Assembly: GCA_017419405.1 (NCBI GenBank)
Contig: JAFOLH010000003.1
Location: forward strand, 124,001-188,000
Source of the DNA: Renibacterium sp.
GTDB lineage: Bacteria; Actinomycetota; Actinomycetes; Actinomycetales; Micrococcaceae
Length of the DNA stretch: 64,000 nucleotides
Direction of reading: 5' to 3'
In this document: positions 18,817 through 27,677 of the stretch, piece after piece
Position numbering within the stretch: the first letter of the stretch is position 1
Layout: each line of letters opens with the position of its first letter
Position numbers and translations under genes: made by a program
Notes under the pieces: generated by a model
What the model was told of the DNA's origin: nothing
The model's database searches: none
The model's input: only the letters and a program-made list of their open reading frames with translations

Positions 18817-20115
18817 GTGGAACGGATGTCCCGGCGGGGTTTATTGGGATTGGGCGGAGCATTGGGTGCGGCAGCCCTGCTGAGTGCATGCGGCAGCAGC
18901 AGCACCGACCCCGGCAGCGATTCGACCTCGACGCCGGCCAAGCTCAGAGTCTGGTTCATGAAGGACTCGGTCTCGGACAAGGCGCAGAAATGGCTCACCG
19001 ACGAGTTCGCCAAGAAGTTCCCGGGGTCGTCCCTGGTGATCGAACAGCAGGACTTCGACGGGATCGTGCCGAAGCTGCAAACCGCTTTGGCCAGCCCGGA
19101 ATCGACGCCTGATCTGATCGAACTCGGCAATACCCAGGCGCCGACGTTCTGTGCGGTGGGCGCCTTGGCGGATCTGAGCGATTTGAAGTCCGAGCTCGGC
19201 GGCAGCGACCTCACCCAGTCCCTGGTCGATTTGGGCACGTTCAACGGCAAGCTGTTCGCCGCCCCGTTCTATGCCGGCAGCCGGATCTTCATTTACCGCA
19301 AGGATTTCTTTGAAAGCGCCGGCATCGCAGTGCCCACGACGCTGGACGAGTTGGGCGCCGCAGCGGCCAAGCTGCAAGCCGCGAACCCGCCCAAGAACCA
19401 GCACTTCTCGGCGATGTTCTTGAGCGGCATCTCGAACCAATCCGCCTTCGCCTGGCTGTTCACCAATGGCGGCCGGTTGGCCAGTGAAGACGGCGGCGTG
19501 TGGAAGGGCGGTTTGTCCGCACCGGAATCCCAAAAAGCCATCGGCCAGTTGCAAGAGATCTGGCGCACCGGATCCACCTCGGGGACGATCACCGACACCT
19601 CGATTTCCACCGCTCCGTACACCGCGTTCAACGCGGAGGAAACCGGCATGTTCTTCGGCTTCAATTTCCACGTCAAGAAGCTCACCCCGGAGCTGGTGCA
19701 GTCCGGGAAAGTCGGATACTTCGGCTTCCCTCCGGCCACGGCCGGCGGCGCGAGCCACCCCTTCGCCGGTGGATCCAACGTCGCGATCTCGGCGAAATCG
19801 AAGAATCGGGGTCTGGCCAAGGAAGTGCTCAAACTGATCTTCAGCAAAGAATTCCAGGAAGCCTTCGCCACCGACGGCGGCTGGGTTCCCGGCAACCTCA
19901 AATATGCCAGCGCCCTGGGCAGCGACGAGCTGTCCAAACTGACCGTCGACGCGGTGCGCAATTCGGTGGGCACACCCGCCGCGAAGAACTGGGCTCTGGT
20001 CGAAAGCGCCAAGGTGATCGATGACTTCTTCGTCGCCATGGGTTCGGGCAAAGATCCGGTGAGCCTGGCCAAAACCGCCGACGAGAAGATCGCCTCGATC
20101 CTGAACGGCAAATAG
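18817..20115 (+). CDS. Sugar ABC transporter substrate-binding lipoprotein
   Basis: This 432-residue extracellular binding protein (CUT1, MalE-like) has an SRRGLLGLGG signal with lipobox LLSAC, so it is probably a Tat- or Sec-exported lipoprotein. AGGAGG lies five bases before GTG 18817, which decides the start over ATG 18826. The body contains PDLIELGNTQAPTF and PFAGGSNVAISAKSKNRGLA, typical of solute-binding family 1. It is the first gene of a binding protein-permease-permease-kinase operon. No ATPase subunit is present; CUT1 systems often share a genome-encoded MsiK-like ATPase. Confidence 0.93.
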   Translation: MERMSRRGLLGLGGALGAAALLSACGSSSTDPGSDSTSTPAKLRVWFMKDSVSDKAQKWLTDEFAKKFPGSSLVIEQQDFDGIVPKLQTALASPESTPDLIELGNTQAPTFCAVGALADLSDLKSELGGSDLTQSLVDLGTFNGKLFAAPFYAGSRIFIYRKDFFESAGIAVPTTLDELGAAAAKLQAANPPKNQHFSAMFLSGISNQSAFAWLFTNGGRLASEDGGVWKGGLSAPESQKAIGQLQEIWRTGSTSGTITDTSISTAPYTAFNAEETGMFFGFNFHVKKLTPELVQSGKVGYFGFPPATAGGASHPFAGGSNVAISAKSKNRGLAKEVLKLIFSKEFQEAFATDGGWVPGNLKYASALGSDELSKLTVDAVRNSVGTPAAKNWALVESAKVIDDFFVAMGSGKDPVSLAKTADEKIASILNGK

Positions 20116-21066
20116 ATGAGCCTGCGCACCGCAGAACGGCAAGCTGAACGGCAACCGTTGAACCAGCAGTTGCACAGGCGCAAGAAGAGCAAACTCCCGT
20201 TGTTGCTGCTCCTGCCCGCCGTGGCCACGGTGGCCCTGGCGATGGGCTATCCCCTGGTCCGCCAATGCATCATGGCGTTCCAGGAATTCTCACTGGCCCA
20301 GCAATTCGGCGCGGAGCCGGAATTCATCTGGTTCGGCAACTTCGTCACCGTGCTCACCGATTCGGCCTTCTGGCTGGTTCTGGCCCGCTCGCTGTTGTTC
20401 TGCCTGGTGTGCGCCGCGCTGACCATGCTGATCGGCGTCGGCGGCGCGGTATTGCTGACCAAGCTCTCCCGTCCGGTCTCGGTCCTGGTGCAATCCGTGA
20501 TGCTGCTGGCCTGGGCGTTGCCGGTGCTGTCCTCGCTGCAGGTCTTCCAACGGATTTTCGATGCCCGATCCGGCGTGGTCGATTGGGTTCTGGGCAAGCT
20601 CGGCTTCGCCGGAATGGAGAACTTCAACTGGTTCTCCAATCCGCTGACCTTTTTCGTGATGGCCGGGCTCCTGGTGGTCTGGATGAGCGTCCCGCTGGTG
20701 CTTTTCATGGTCTACGCCTCGATCACCCAGATCGACGAGTCGATGCTCGAGGCTTCCACGATCGACGGCGCCAACGGGTGGAAGCAATTCCGCGAAATCA
20801 CGGTTCCGACCATCGCCCCGGTCCTGCTGCTGGTGGGCATCCTGCAGGTGATCTGGGACCTGCGCGTCTTCACCCAGATCTACATCCTGCAGAAAAGCAG
20901 CGGGATCACCGAGCAGACCAATGTGCTGGGCACCTACATCTACCAAGTCGGGTTGGCCGGCGGCGACTACGGCGTGGCCTCGGCCACGGCATTGATCATG
21001 CTCGCCATCACCTTGCTGCTGACTTGGCGCTACGTCCGACTCGTGATCAAACAAGGAGACCTCTGA
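20116..21066 (+). CDS. Sugar ABC transporter permease (MalF-like)
   Basis: This 316-residue permease has six predicted transmembrane helices. The cytoplasmic EAA loop is MLEASTIDGANGWKQFREIT, where a shared ATPase would dock. The ATG directly follows the binding-protein stop, and the TGA shares its last base with the next start. It forms a heterodimer with the following permease. Confidence 0.94.
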   Translation: MSLRTAERQAERQPLNQQLHRRKKSKLPLLLLLPAVATVALAMGYPLVRQCIMAFQEFSLAQQFGAEPEFIWFGNFVTVLTDSAFWLVLARSLLFCLVCAALTMLIGVGGAVLLTKLSRPVSVLVQSVMLLAWALPVLSSLQVFQRIFDARSGVVDWVLGKLGFAGMENFNWFSNPLTFFVMAGLLVVWMSVPLVLFMVYASITQIDESMLEASTIDGANGWKQFREITVPTIAPVLLLVGILQVIWDLRVFTQIYILQKSSGITEQTNVLGTYIYQVGLAGGDYGVASATALIMLAITLLLTWRYVRLVIKQGDL

Positions 21067-21905
21067 TGGCCCGCAAAGCGCCGCTGCCGCGGCGGATCAG
21101 TCTGAATGCGCTCGGCGTCCTCTTCGCCCTGCTCTGGGTCTTCCCGGTCTACTGGCTGGTGAGCAGCGCGTTCTCGCCGGAATCGGCGTTGCAGTCCCGG
21201 ACGCCGTCGTTCTTCCCCGCACCGTTCACCTTGGAGCACTTCCAATCGATCCTCTCCGACGGCGCGTTCTATTCGGCCCTGCGGATGAGCTTTTTCACCG
21301 CCTTGCTGGTGGTCCTGGCCGCGATCGTCTTCGCCTTCTTCGCTTCGCTCGCGCTGAGCCGGTTTCGGTTCCGCGGCCGACGCGCACTGATCGTGGCGGT
21401 TCTGGTGATCCAGATGATCCCGGCCGAGGCGTTGTTCATCTCGCAGTACAAGATGATCGACGGCTGGCATCTGCTCAATTCGGTCCTCGGTCTGAGCATT
21501 CTCTACGTGGGGGCCTCGCTGCCGTTCACGATCTGGATGCTCAAGGGATTCGTGGACGGCATTCCGATCGAACTGGAAGAGGCCGCGATGATCGATGGCT
21601 GCAGCCGGATGGGTGCGTTCTTCCGGGTGACCTTTCCACTCCTGGGTTCCGGGCTGGTGGCGTCGTCGATTTTCGCCTTTTTGGCTTCCTGGAACGAATA
21701 CACCTTGTCGCTGGTGCTGCTCAGCAGCGACAATGCGAAGACTTTGCCGCTGTGGATGCAGGGTTTCAGCACCCAACTGGCCGGCACCAATTGGGGCGGT
21801 GTGATGGCCGGATCCACCCTCATGGCGGTACCGGTGATCATCCTTTTCGCAATCGTGCAGAAGCGGATGGCGCAGGGCCTGGTCGCCGGCGCGGTCAAGG
21901 GGTGA
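21066..21905 (+). CDS. Sugar ABC transporter permease (MalG-like)
   Basis: This 279-residue permease has six transmembrane helices. The EAA loop is EEAAMIDGCSRMGAFFRVTF, and the MalG-type segment FAFLASWNEYTLSLVLL follows. ATG 21066 overlaps the previous stop by one base. The next gene starts within its stop (GTGA), so the ABC components and the ROK kinase are one coupled unit. Confidence 0.95.
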   Translation: MARKAPLPRRISLNALGVLFALLWVFPVYWLVSSAFSPESALQSRTPSFFPAPFTLEHFQSILSDGAFYSALRMSFFTALLVVLAAIVFAFFASLALSRFRFRGRRALIVAVLVIQMIPAEALFISQYKMIDGWHLLNSVLGLSILYVGASLPFTIWMLKGFVDGIPIELEEAAMIDGCSRMGAFFRVTFPLLGSGLVASSIFAFLASWNEYTLSLVLLSSDNAKTLPLWMQGFSTQLAGTNWGGVMAGSTLMAVPVIILFAIVQKRMAQGLVAGAVKG

Positions 21906-22876
21906 GCCGGCAGCACGGTACGGCGCTCGGCCCCGGCTCCCCGGTCCTGGCGCTCGACATCGGGGCCAGCTCGGTGAAGTATGCGGTGTTCGACGACGAC
22001 GGCGGAATCGCGCACAGCGGCGTCCGGGAATTGGTCCTGGACCGGCAGGAGGCAGCGCCGGAGCAGCTCGCCGGTCTGGTCGCCGAGCTGGTCGCCGGGC
22101 TGGACAGCGCCCGGGCGGCCGAGGCCGGACCGGCCATCCGGCCCGGCTCGGTGGGTGTGACCGCGCCGGGCATCGTCGACGCGCTCTCCGGAGTGGTCCG
22201 GCATTCGGCCAACCTCGGTTGGCGCGACTTCGCGCTGCGGGATGAGCTCGCCGCCCGGCTCGGCATGCCCGTGGCGATCGGGCACGATGTGAACCTGGCC
22301 GGTCTCGCGGAGCACCGGTTGGGTGCGGCCCGGGGCGCCCGCAACGCCATGGTCACGGTACTCGGCACCGGGATCAGCAGCGCCTTGCTGGTCGACGGGC
22401 AGCTGCTTTCCGCTGGAGGCTACGCCGGGGAAATCGGGCACGCCCGGATCTTCCCGATCGGCGACGCGCGGGCACGGGCCTGCAGCTGCGGCGCCATCGG
22501 CTGTTTGCAGACGGTCGCTTCAGCGGGTGGGCTGGTTGCCGAATACGCCTGGCGGACCGGGCGCACGGTGCCCGGCGCGGAGCAGGTCTTCGCCGCGGCC
22601 GCCGCCGGTGATCCCGAAGCGGCCGCGGCGCTCCGCCTCGGGATCGACGCTTTGGCGCTGGCCTTGGCCCAGTGCGCCGCCCTGCTCGGACCGGAACTGA
22701 TCGTCCTGGGCGGTGGCATGGCGCAAGCCGGCGAGGCGTTGTCAGCGCCGCTCGAGGCCGCGCTGCACGGTCTGCTCAGTTTCCACCGCCGCCCCCGATT
22801 GGTGCCCGCCGAATTGGGCCGCTGGGCCGGGACCTTCGGCGCCGCGCTGCTGGCCCGGGAAGCGGCCAGCGGCTGA
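21902..22876 (+). CDS. ROK-family sugar kinase
   Basis: This 324-residue protein has the phosphate-binding segment VLALDIGASSVKYAVFD, a probable catalytic aspartate in GHDVNLAG, and the ROK zinc motif ACSCGAIGCLQTVAS. There is no N-terminal helix-turn-helix, so it should be a kinase (glucokinase-like or for an amino or rare sugar) rather than a repressor. GTG 21902 overlaps the permease stop. In this context it probably phosphorylates the transported sugar. Confidence 0.92.
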   Translation: MSRQHGTALGPGSPVLALDIGASSVKYAVFDDDGGIAHSGVRELVLDRQEAAPEQLAGLVAELVAGLDSARAAEAGPAIRPGSVGVTAPGIVDALSGVVRHSANLGWRDFALRDELAARLGMPVAIGHDVNLAGLAEHRLGAARGARNAMVTVLGTGISSALLVDGQLLSAGGYAGEIGHARIFPIGDARARACSCGAIGCLQTVASAGGLVAEYAWRTGRTVPGAEQVFAAAAAGDPEAAAALRLGIDALALALAQCAALLGPELIVLGGGMAQAGEALSAPLEAALHGLLSFHRRPRLVPAELGRWAGTFGAALLAREAASG

Positions 22877-23002
22877 CCTCGGCCGGAACCGGATGCCCCG
22901 GAACCTGCCGGAAAAGTCATGAACCGGGCCTCCGGCGGCAGAAATTGTCCCGCCCGGTGGAGCCGAATACCCTTCTGGTATCACTCTGGGAGGGGATCGG
23001 CC

Positions 23003-24202
23003 ATGGGATACCGTCCGTCATACGCCAAACACATCCGCAAGACCGGCCCGAAAGACCTGGCTCTGACCGAATTTTCCTCGGCCATGCTGTCGCTCATCGC
23101 CAATCGTGCGGCCACCTCCAGGGCCGATCTGGCTCGCCAGTTGAACCTGGCGCCGTCGACCATCACACTGCGGGTCAATGAGCTGATCGACGCCGGCCTG
23201 ATCACTGAATCGGGAGCCGGCGGCCACACCGGTGGACGGCGGCCGACGCTGTTGCGCCTGGTCGCCGACGCCGGTTGCATCTTGGCCGCCGATCTGGGCG
23301 CGGCCCACGCCTGGGTCGGCCGGTTGAACATGTCCGGCACGCTGCTCGATTCGAGCCTGATCACGATCGACATTTCGCAGGGCCCGGAAGACGTGCTGCC
23401 CGCGGTGGCCGCTGCGATGCGCTCGCTGCTGGAACCCGCGGGACCGCCGGTGCGCGGAGTCGGCGTCGCTTTGCCGGGCCCGGTGGACCTCAACCGCGGC
23501 GTGGTGGATTCGCCGTCCCGGATGCGTGGTTGGCATGACTTCCCGGTCCGGGACTGGCTTTCCCGGGAGTTCGGCACGGTGGCCAGCGTCGACAATGACG
23601 CGAACATGATGGCCTTGGGCGAATACACCTTGCGGCAGCAGCAGAACCCGGACACCAAGAACCGCATGGACACGTTGTTCCTCAAAGCCGGTGCCGCGAT
23701 CGGCTGCGGTTTGATCCTGCAGGGCCAGCTCTACCGCGGTGCCACCGGGGCGGCCGGCGACATCGCGCACGTGCAAGTCACCGCGGCCGGCGAGTTGCCC
23801 TGTGCCTGCGGGAACCGGGGCTGCCTGGAGACGGTCACCAGCGGCAATGCGATCGTGGCCGAGCTCGCGGCCGCCGGTTTGGCTGTGCGGGACCTCAATG
23901 ACGTGGTCCGGCATTCGCACAGCGGCGATATCCGGACCACCACTCGGCTGCGTTCCGCGGGCAAGCTGCTCGGCCAGACGCTGAGCACCGTGGTCAATTT
24001 CATCAATCCTTCGCTCGTGGTCCTGGGCGGCGGGTTGTCCCAAGCCGAACCGTACATCGCTGCGATCAAATCTCAGCTGTACGCGGGCTGCCACCCACTG
24101 GCCACCAAAGACCTGCGCATCGAGGACTCGCTGGCCGGCTCGCAAGCCGGCTTGCTCGGCGCAGGCCAGCAATGCCTTCGCTCGGTGCTGGCCGGGGTCT
24201 GA
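23003..24202 (+). CDS. ROK-family transcriptional regulator (NagC/XylR-like)
   Basis: This 399-residue protein has an N-terminal winged helix (RADLARQLNLAPSTITLRVN, about residues 35-55) and a C-terminal ROK sugar-binding domain with ILAADLGAAHAW, the zinc motif CACGNRGCLETVTS and GGGLSQAEPYI. It likely represses the adjacent ABC/kinase operon until sugar binds. ATG 23003 is preceded by GGGAGG. It lies 126 bases after the kinase, which leaves room for its own promoter. Confidence 0.93.
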   Translation: MGYRPSYAKHIRKTGPKDLALTEFSSAMLSLIANRAATSRADLARQLNLAPSTITLRVNELIDAGLITESGAGGHTGGRRPTLLRLVADAGCILAADLGAAHAWVGRLNMSGTLLDSSLITIDISQGPEDVLPAVAAAMRSLLEPAGPPVRGVGVALPGPVDLNRGVVDSPSRMRGWHDFPVRDWLSREFGTVASVDNDANMMALGEYTLRQQQNPDTKNRMDTLFLKAGAAIGCGLILQGQLYRGATGAAGDIAHVQVTAAGELPCACGNRGCLETVTSGNAIVAELAAAGLAVRDLNDVVRHSHSGDIRTTTRLRSAGKLLGQTLSTVVNFINPSLVVLGGGLSQAEPYIAAIKSQLYAGCHPLATKDLRIEDSLAGSQAGLLGAGQQCLRSVLAGV

Positions 24203-24235
24203 ACCCGACGGCCGGGGCAGGCGCATTGAGTTACG

Positions 24236-24263
24236 GTATTTATATATGTATATTTGTAAATAC
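24236..24263. promoter_or_regulatory. AT-rich inverted repeat upstream of ctaG
   Basis: GTATTTA (24236-24242) and TAAATAC (24257-24263) flank 14 bases of almost pure A/T. The surrounding 40 bases are more than 80 % A+T in high-GC DNA. It lies 34 bases after the ROK repressor stop and about 140 bases before the ctaG start. It could be an operator or promoter region for ctaG. The element is clear; its role is inferred. Confidence 0.45.
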
Positions 24264-24401
24264 TTAAATATGCGCAGCAGACTCGACTGGAACGTTGCCT
24301 CCAGCCACCGCTTCTGCGGCGCTGTGGTTGAGTAGAGGCAGGAGCTGGGGGCATCCACACAGAATCACGCCCCGGCAAGGACGTGATTGGAACCCTCTCA
24401 G

Positions 24402-25364
24402 ATGAATGACCCCGGAATCAGCGGACCCATCTGGCTGCCCACTGCTCCGCCGAACATGGCGGAGTACTTGGCACCCAATCTGCAGCCGATTCCACTGATC
24501 CCGGCGATCGCCGCGATCGCCGCCCTGCTCTACCTGGCCGGTGCGATCCGGCTCTGGCGGCAGGGCCGCAAATGGTCGATCGTGGCCACCGCCTCGTTCT
24601 TGGCCGGCTGCCTCACCATCATCGTGGTGATGGGTGCCGGCATCGAAGGCTACGGCTTGAAGATGTTCTCGATCTTCATGTTCCAACAACTCACGCTCAT
24701 GATGGCCGTCCCGCCGCTCCTGGTCTTCGGATCCCCCGGCAGGCTGCTGCTGCGCGCCATGCCGCACCGCGGATTGGGCCGAGTGGTGCTCCGGGGCGCG
24801 ATCAGCGGGCTGCGCTCGCGCTGGGGCGCCTTCCTGCTGCACCCGGCGTTCACCATCCCGTTGTTCCTGATGAGCTTTTACGGCCTCTACTTCTCCGGCC
24901 TGGCCGACTCGATGCTGCGCTCCTGGACCGGCCATGTGGGCCTGGAAGTGATCTTCCTGGTCGCCGGAATCCTGTTCACCATTCCGCTCATTTCGACCGA
25001 CCCGCGGCCACGCCGGGAAACCCACCTGGGCAAAATGGTGGACATCTTCGTGGAAATGCCGCTGCACGCCTTCTTCGGCGTGGTGATCATGATGGCCACC
25101 GTGCCGATGGTGGCGTTCTTCCAGGACATGCCCGCGTCCTGGGGCATCGACCCGATGAAGGACCAGGGCGTGGCCGGCGGCCTGGCCTGGGCCTACGGCG
25201 AACTGCCCACGGTGCTGCTGCTCATGCTGATCCTGTTCCGCTGGCAGCGCGATGACTCCCGTACGGCGCGTGCCAAAGACGTCGAAGCCGATCTCTCCGG
25301 CAGCGATCCGCAGGATCTGACCGACTACAACGAGTACCTCAGCGGGCTGGCCCGACGGCGCTAG
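24402..25364 (+). CDS. ctaG: Cytochrome c oxidase assembly protein, CtaG family
   Basis: This 320-residue membrane protein of the Caa3_CtaG family has about seven helices with conserved segments MFSIFMFQQLTLMMAVPPLL, HPAFTIPLFLMSFYGLYFSG and MPLHAFFGVVIMMATVPMV. These helices contain the histidines and methionines proposed to bind copper for the oxidase. I chose ATG 24402; TTG 24387 is also in frame. It appears to be monocistronic, with an AT-rich control region before it and a hairpin just after it. Confidence 0.92.
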   Translation: MNDPGISGPIWLPTAPPNMAEYLAPNLQPIPLIPAIAAIAALLYLAGAIRLWRQGRKWSIVATASFLAGCLTIIVVMGAGIEGYGLKMFSIFMFQQLTLMMAVPPLLVFGSPGRLLLRAMPHRGLGRVVLRGAISGLRSRWGAFLLHPAFTIPLFLMSFYGLYFSGLADSMLRSWTGHVGLEVIFLVAGILFTIPLISTDPRPRRETHLGKMVDIFVEMPLHAFFGVVIMMATVPMVAFFQDMPASWGIDPMKDQGVAGGLAWAYGELPTVLLLMLILFRWQRDDSRTARAKDVEADLSGSDPQDLTDYNEYLSGLARRR

Positions 25365-25384
25365 GCCCGGCGGTGGCGCCGGGC
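25365..25384. terminator. GC-rich hairpin after ctaG
   Basis: GCCCGGCG (25365-25372) pairs with CGCCGGGC (25377-25384) across a four-base loop, starting right after the ctaG stop. There is no T-tract. It probably ends the ctaG transcript. Confidence 0.5.
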
Positions 25385-25443
25385 CCGACGGAGCCAGGTC
25401 AGGCGGAACAAAATCAAACAGTCTGACGACGCCCTGGCCTGCA

Positions 25444-26721
25444 CTGCATATTGCACCCGACGTCAACCGCCGCACCCTGCTCAAGGGCCTCGGGCTCAGC
25501 GCCGCAGCACTGGCCGGGTTGCCGCTGCTCGCCGCCTGCGGAGGCGGTGGTGCGGCCTCCGCCGACTCGCTGACCTTCGGCTCCAGCGGCTCCGATGACG
25601 TGCCACGCCGCGCCGGGGACGCCGTAGTGGCTGCGTTCAAAGCAAAAACCGGAAAATCCGTGACCACCAACGTGGTTCCGCACAACGACTTCCAAGAGAA
25701 GATCAACTCCTACCTGCAGGGCAGCCCGGACGACGCCTTCACCTGGTTCGCCGGTTACCGGATGCAGTACTACGCGCAAAAAGGCCTGGTCGCCCCGGTC
25801 GACGACCTCTGGGAGAAGATCGGCGGCAACTTCTCCGATGCGCTCAAAACCGCAGCCACCGGCGCGGACGGCAAAAAGTACCTGGTGCCCAACTACAACT
25901 ACCCCTGGGGATTCTTCTACCGCAAAAGCCTCTGGCAGGAACGCGGCTACGCCGAGCCGAAGACCTTCGACGAACTCAAAGCGCTCTGCGCCACGATGCA
26001 GAAGGACGGTCTGATCCCGATCGGTTTCGCGGACAAGGACGGCTGGCCGGCCATGGGCACCTTCGACTACCTCAATATGCGGTTGAACGGCTTCCAATTC
26101 CACATGGATCTGTGCGCGCACAAAGAGAGCTGGGACCAGAAGAAAGTCAGCGACGTTTTCGACACCTGGAAGGCGCTGCTGCCCTATCAGGACCCCGCCG
26201 CGCTGGGCCAGACCTGGCAGGATGCCGCGAAATCGCTCGAAGCCAAGAAGACCGGGATGTACCTGCTCGGCGCTTTCCTCACCCAGCAGTTCACCGATCC
26301 GCAAGTCTTGGCGGATATCGAATTCATGCCGTTCCCGGAGCTCGCCGTCGAGGGACTGGACTCGATCGAGGCGCCGATCGACGGTTTCATGCTGTCCAAG
26401 AAGGGCGGCCAGAATCAGGCCGCCCGGGACTTCGTGGAATTCATCGGCACCCCCGAGGGGCAGAATGCCTACCGTTCCGTGGACACCTCGAACCTGGCCA
26501 CGGCCAAATGCGCGGACACCTCGAACTACTCGCCGCTGAACAAAAAATGCGCGGACGCGATCAGCTCGGCCAAGAACGTCAGCCAGTTCTTCGACCGCGA
26601 CGCCCTGCCCGCGATGGCCAGCAATGTGATGATCCCGGCCCTGCAGTCGTTCATCAAGGACGGCACCGTGGACGTGAAAAACCTGGAATCCCAGGCAAAA
26701 TCGCTCTACGCGGCCCGGTAG
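25444..26721 (+). CDS. Sugar ABC transporter substrate-binding lipoprotein, no normal start codon
   Basis: This is a CUT1 binding protein. Its twin-arginine lipoprotein signal (NRRTLLKGLGLSAAALAG, then LPLLAAC) starts at 25465, yet no ATG, GTG or TTG lies in frame before it back to the ctaG coding region. The first canonical codon is a TTG at 25519 inside the signal peptide, which would remove the Arg pair. I mark CTG 25444 as the left limit; ATT 25450 is another rare possibility. The body is intact (SSGSDDVPRRAGD, DDAFTWFAGYRMQYY, FDELKALCATMQKDG, EFIGTPEGQNAYRSV). The start was probably lost by mutation, and a permease of the same operon also carries a frameshift. Confidence 0.75.
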   Translation: MHIAPDVNRRTLLKGLGLSAAALAGLPLLAACGGGGAASADSLTFGSSGSDDVPRRAGDAVVAAFKAKTGKSVTTNVVPHNDFQEKINSYLQGSPDDAFTWFAGYRMQYYAQKGLVAPVDDLWEKIGGNFSDALKTAATGADGKKYLVPNYNYPWGFFYRKSLWQERGYAEPKTFDELKALCATMQKDGLIPIGFADKDGWPAMGTFDYLNMRLNGFQFHMDLCAHKESWDQKKVSDVFDTWKALLPYQDPAALGQTWQDAAKSLEAKKTGMYLLGAFLTQQFTDPQVLADIEFMPFPELAVEGLDSIEAPIDGFMLSKKGGQNQAARDFVEFIGTPEGQNAYRSVDTSNLATAKCADTSNYSPLNKKCADAISSAKNVSQFFDRDALPAMASNVMIPALQSFIKDGTVDVKNLESQAKSLYAAR

Positions 26722-26735
26722 CCGGAGCTGCCCGG

Positions 26736-27677
26736 ATGACCGCACAGGCACCGCCGCGCGCGCCGCAAAGACCGTCCGCCCGGAAAAGCCGGCTCAAGCG
26801 GCTGACCCGGCGCGACGTCGTCGTACTTTCCCTGATGGTGGGCATCCCCACCTTGGTGCAGGTCCTGCTGGCCTGGGGACCGACGCTGCTCTCGATCGGG
26901 CTCTCCTTCACCCGGTGGAACGGCCTGGACTTGGCAGACCTCAAGCCGGCGGGGACGGACAACTACCAGTACGTGGCGCAAGACTACCCGCCGTTCTGGC
27001 CGGCCGTCGGGCACAACGTGCTCTGGCTGCTCTTCCTCGGCGTGATCGGCACTCCGCTCGGCCTGCTCCTGGCCGTGCTGCTGGACCAGAAGATCCGCGG
27101 CAGCAAGATCTACCAGAGCATCTTCTTCGTCCCGGTGATGTTGTCCATGGCGCTGATCGGGGTGATCTGGCAGCTCTTCTACAACAAAGACAATGGCCTG
27201 CTGAACTTCCTGCTCGGCACGGCGGGCACGCCACAGGCCGTGGACTGGTTCGGCGACTCCAGCGTGAACATCTGGGCCGCCATGGTGGCCGCCACCTGGC
27301 GGCACGCCGGTTACGTCATGATCCTGTACCTGGCCGGGCTCAAAGGCGTCGACCCGACCTTGCGCGAGGCGGCCGCGCTCGACGGCGCCAGTGCCACCCA
27401 GACGTTCTTCCGGGTGGTGTTCCCGGCCATGAAGCCGGTGAACATCATCATCGTGGTGATCACCATCATCGAATCGCTCCGCGCCTTCGACGTGGTCTGG
27501 GTGATCAACAAAGGCCGCAACGGCCTGGAACTGCTCAGCGCACTGGTGATCCAGAACCTGGTCGGCGAAGGGCAGGTGATCGGCGTCGGCTCCGCGCTCG
27601 CGGTGATCCTGCTGGTGATCTCCCTGGTGCCCATCGTCTGGTACCTGATCCGAACTTTCCGGAAGGCCGGCCCATGA
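26736..27677 (+). CDS. Sugar ABC transporter permease (MalF-like), second importer
   Basis: This 313-residue permease has a basic N-terminus and six helices. The EAA loop is LREAAALDGASATQTFFRVV. GGAG lies ahead of ATG 26736. It is intact and ends within the start of the next permease (ATGA overlap). As in the first importer, no ATPase gene accompanies it. Confidence 0.93.
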   Translation: MTAQAPPRAPQRPSARKSRLKRLTRRDVVVLSLMVGIPTLVQVLLAWGPTLLSIGLSFTRWNGLDLADLKPAGTDNYQYVAQDYPPFWPAVGHNVLWLLFLGVIGTPLGLLLAVLLDQKIRGSKIYQSIFFVPVMLSMALIGVIWQLFYNKDNGLLNFLLGTAGTPQAVDWFGDSSVNIWAAMVAATWRHAGYVMILYLAGLKGVDPTLREAAALDGASATQTFFRVVFPAMKPVNIIIVVITIIESLRAFDVVWVINKGRNGLELLSALVIQNLVGEGQVIGVGSALAVILLVISLVPIVWYLIRTFRKAGP

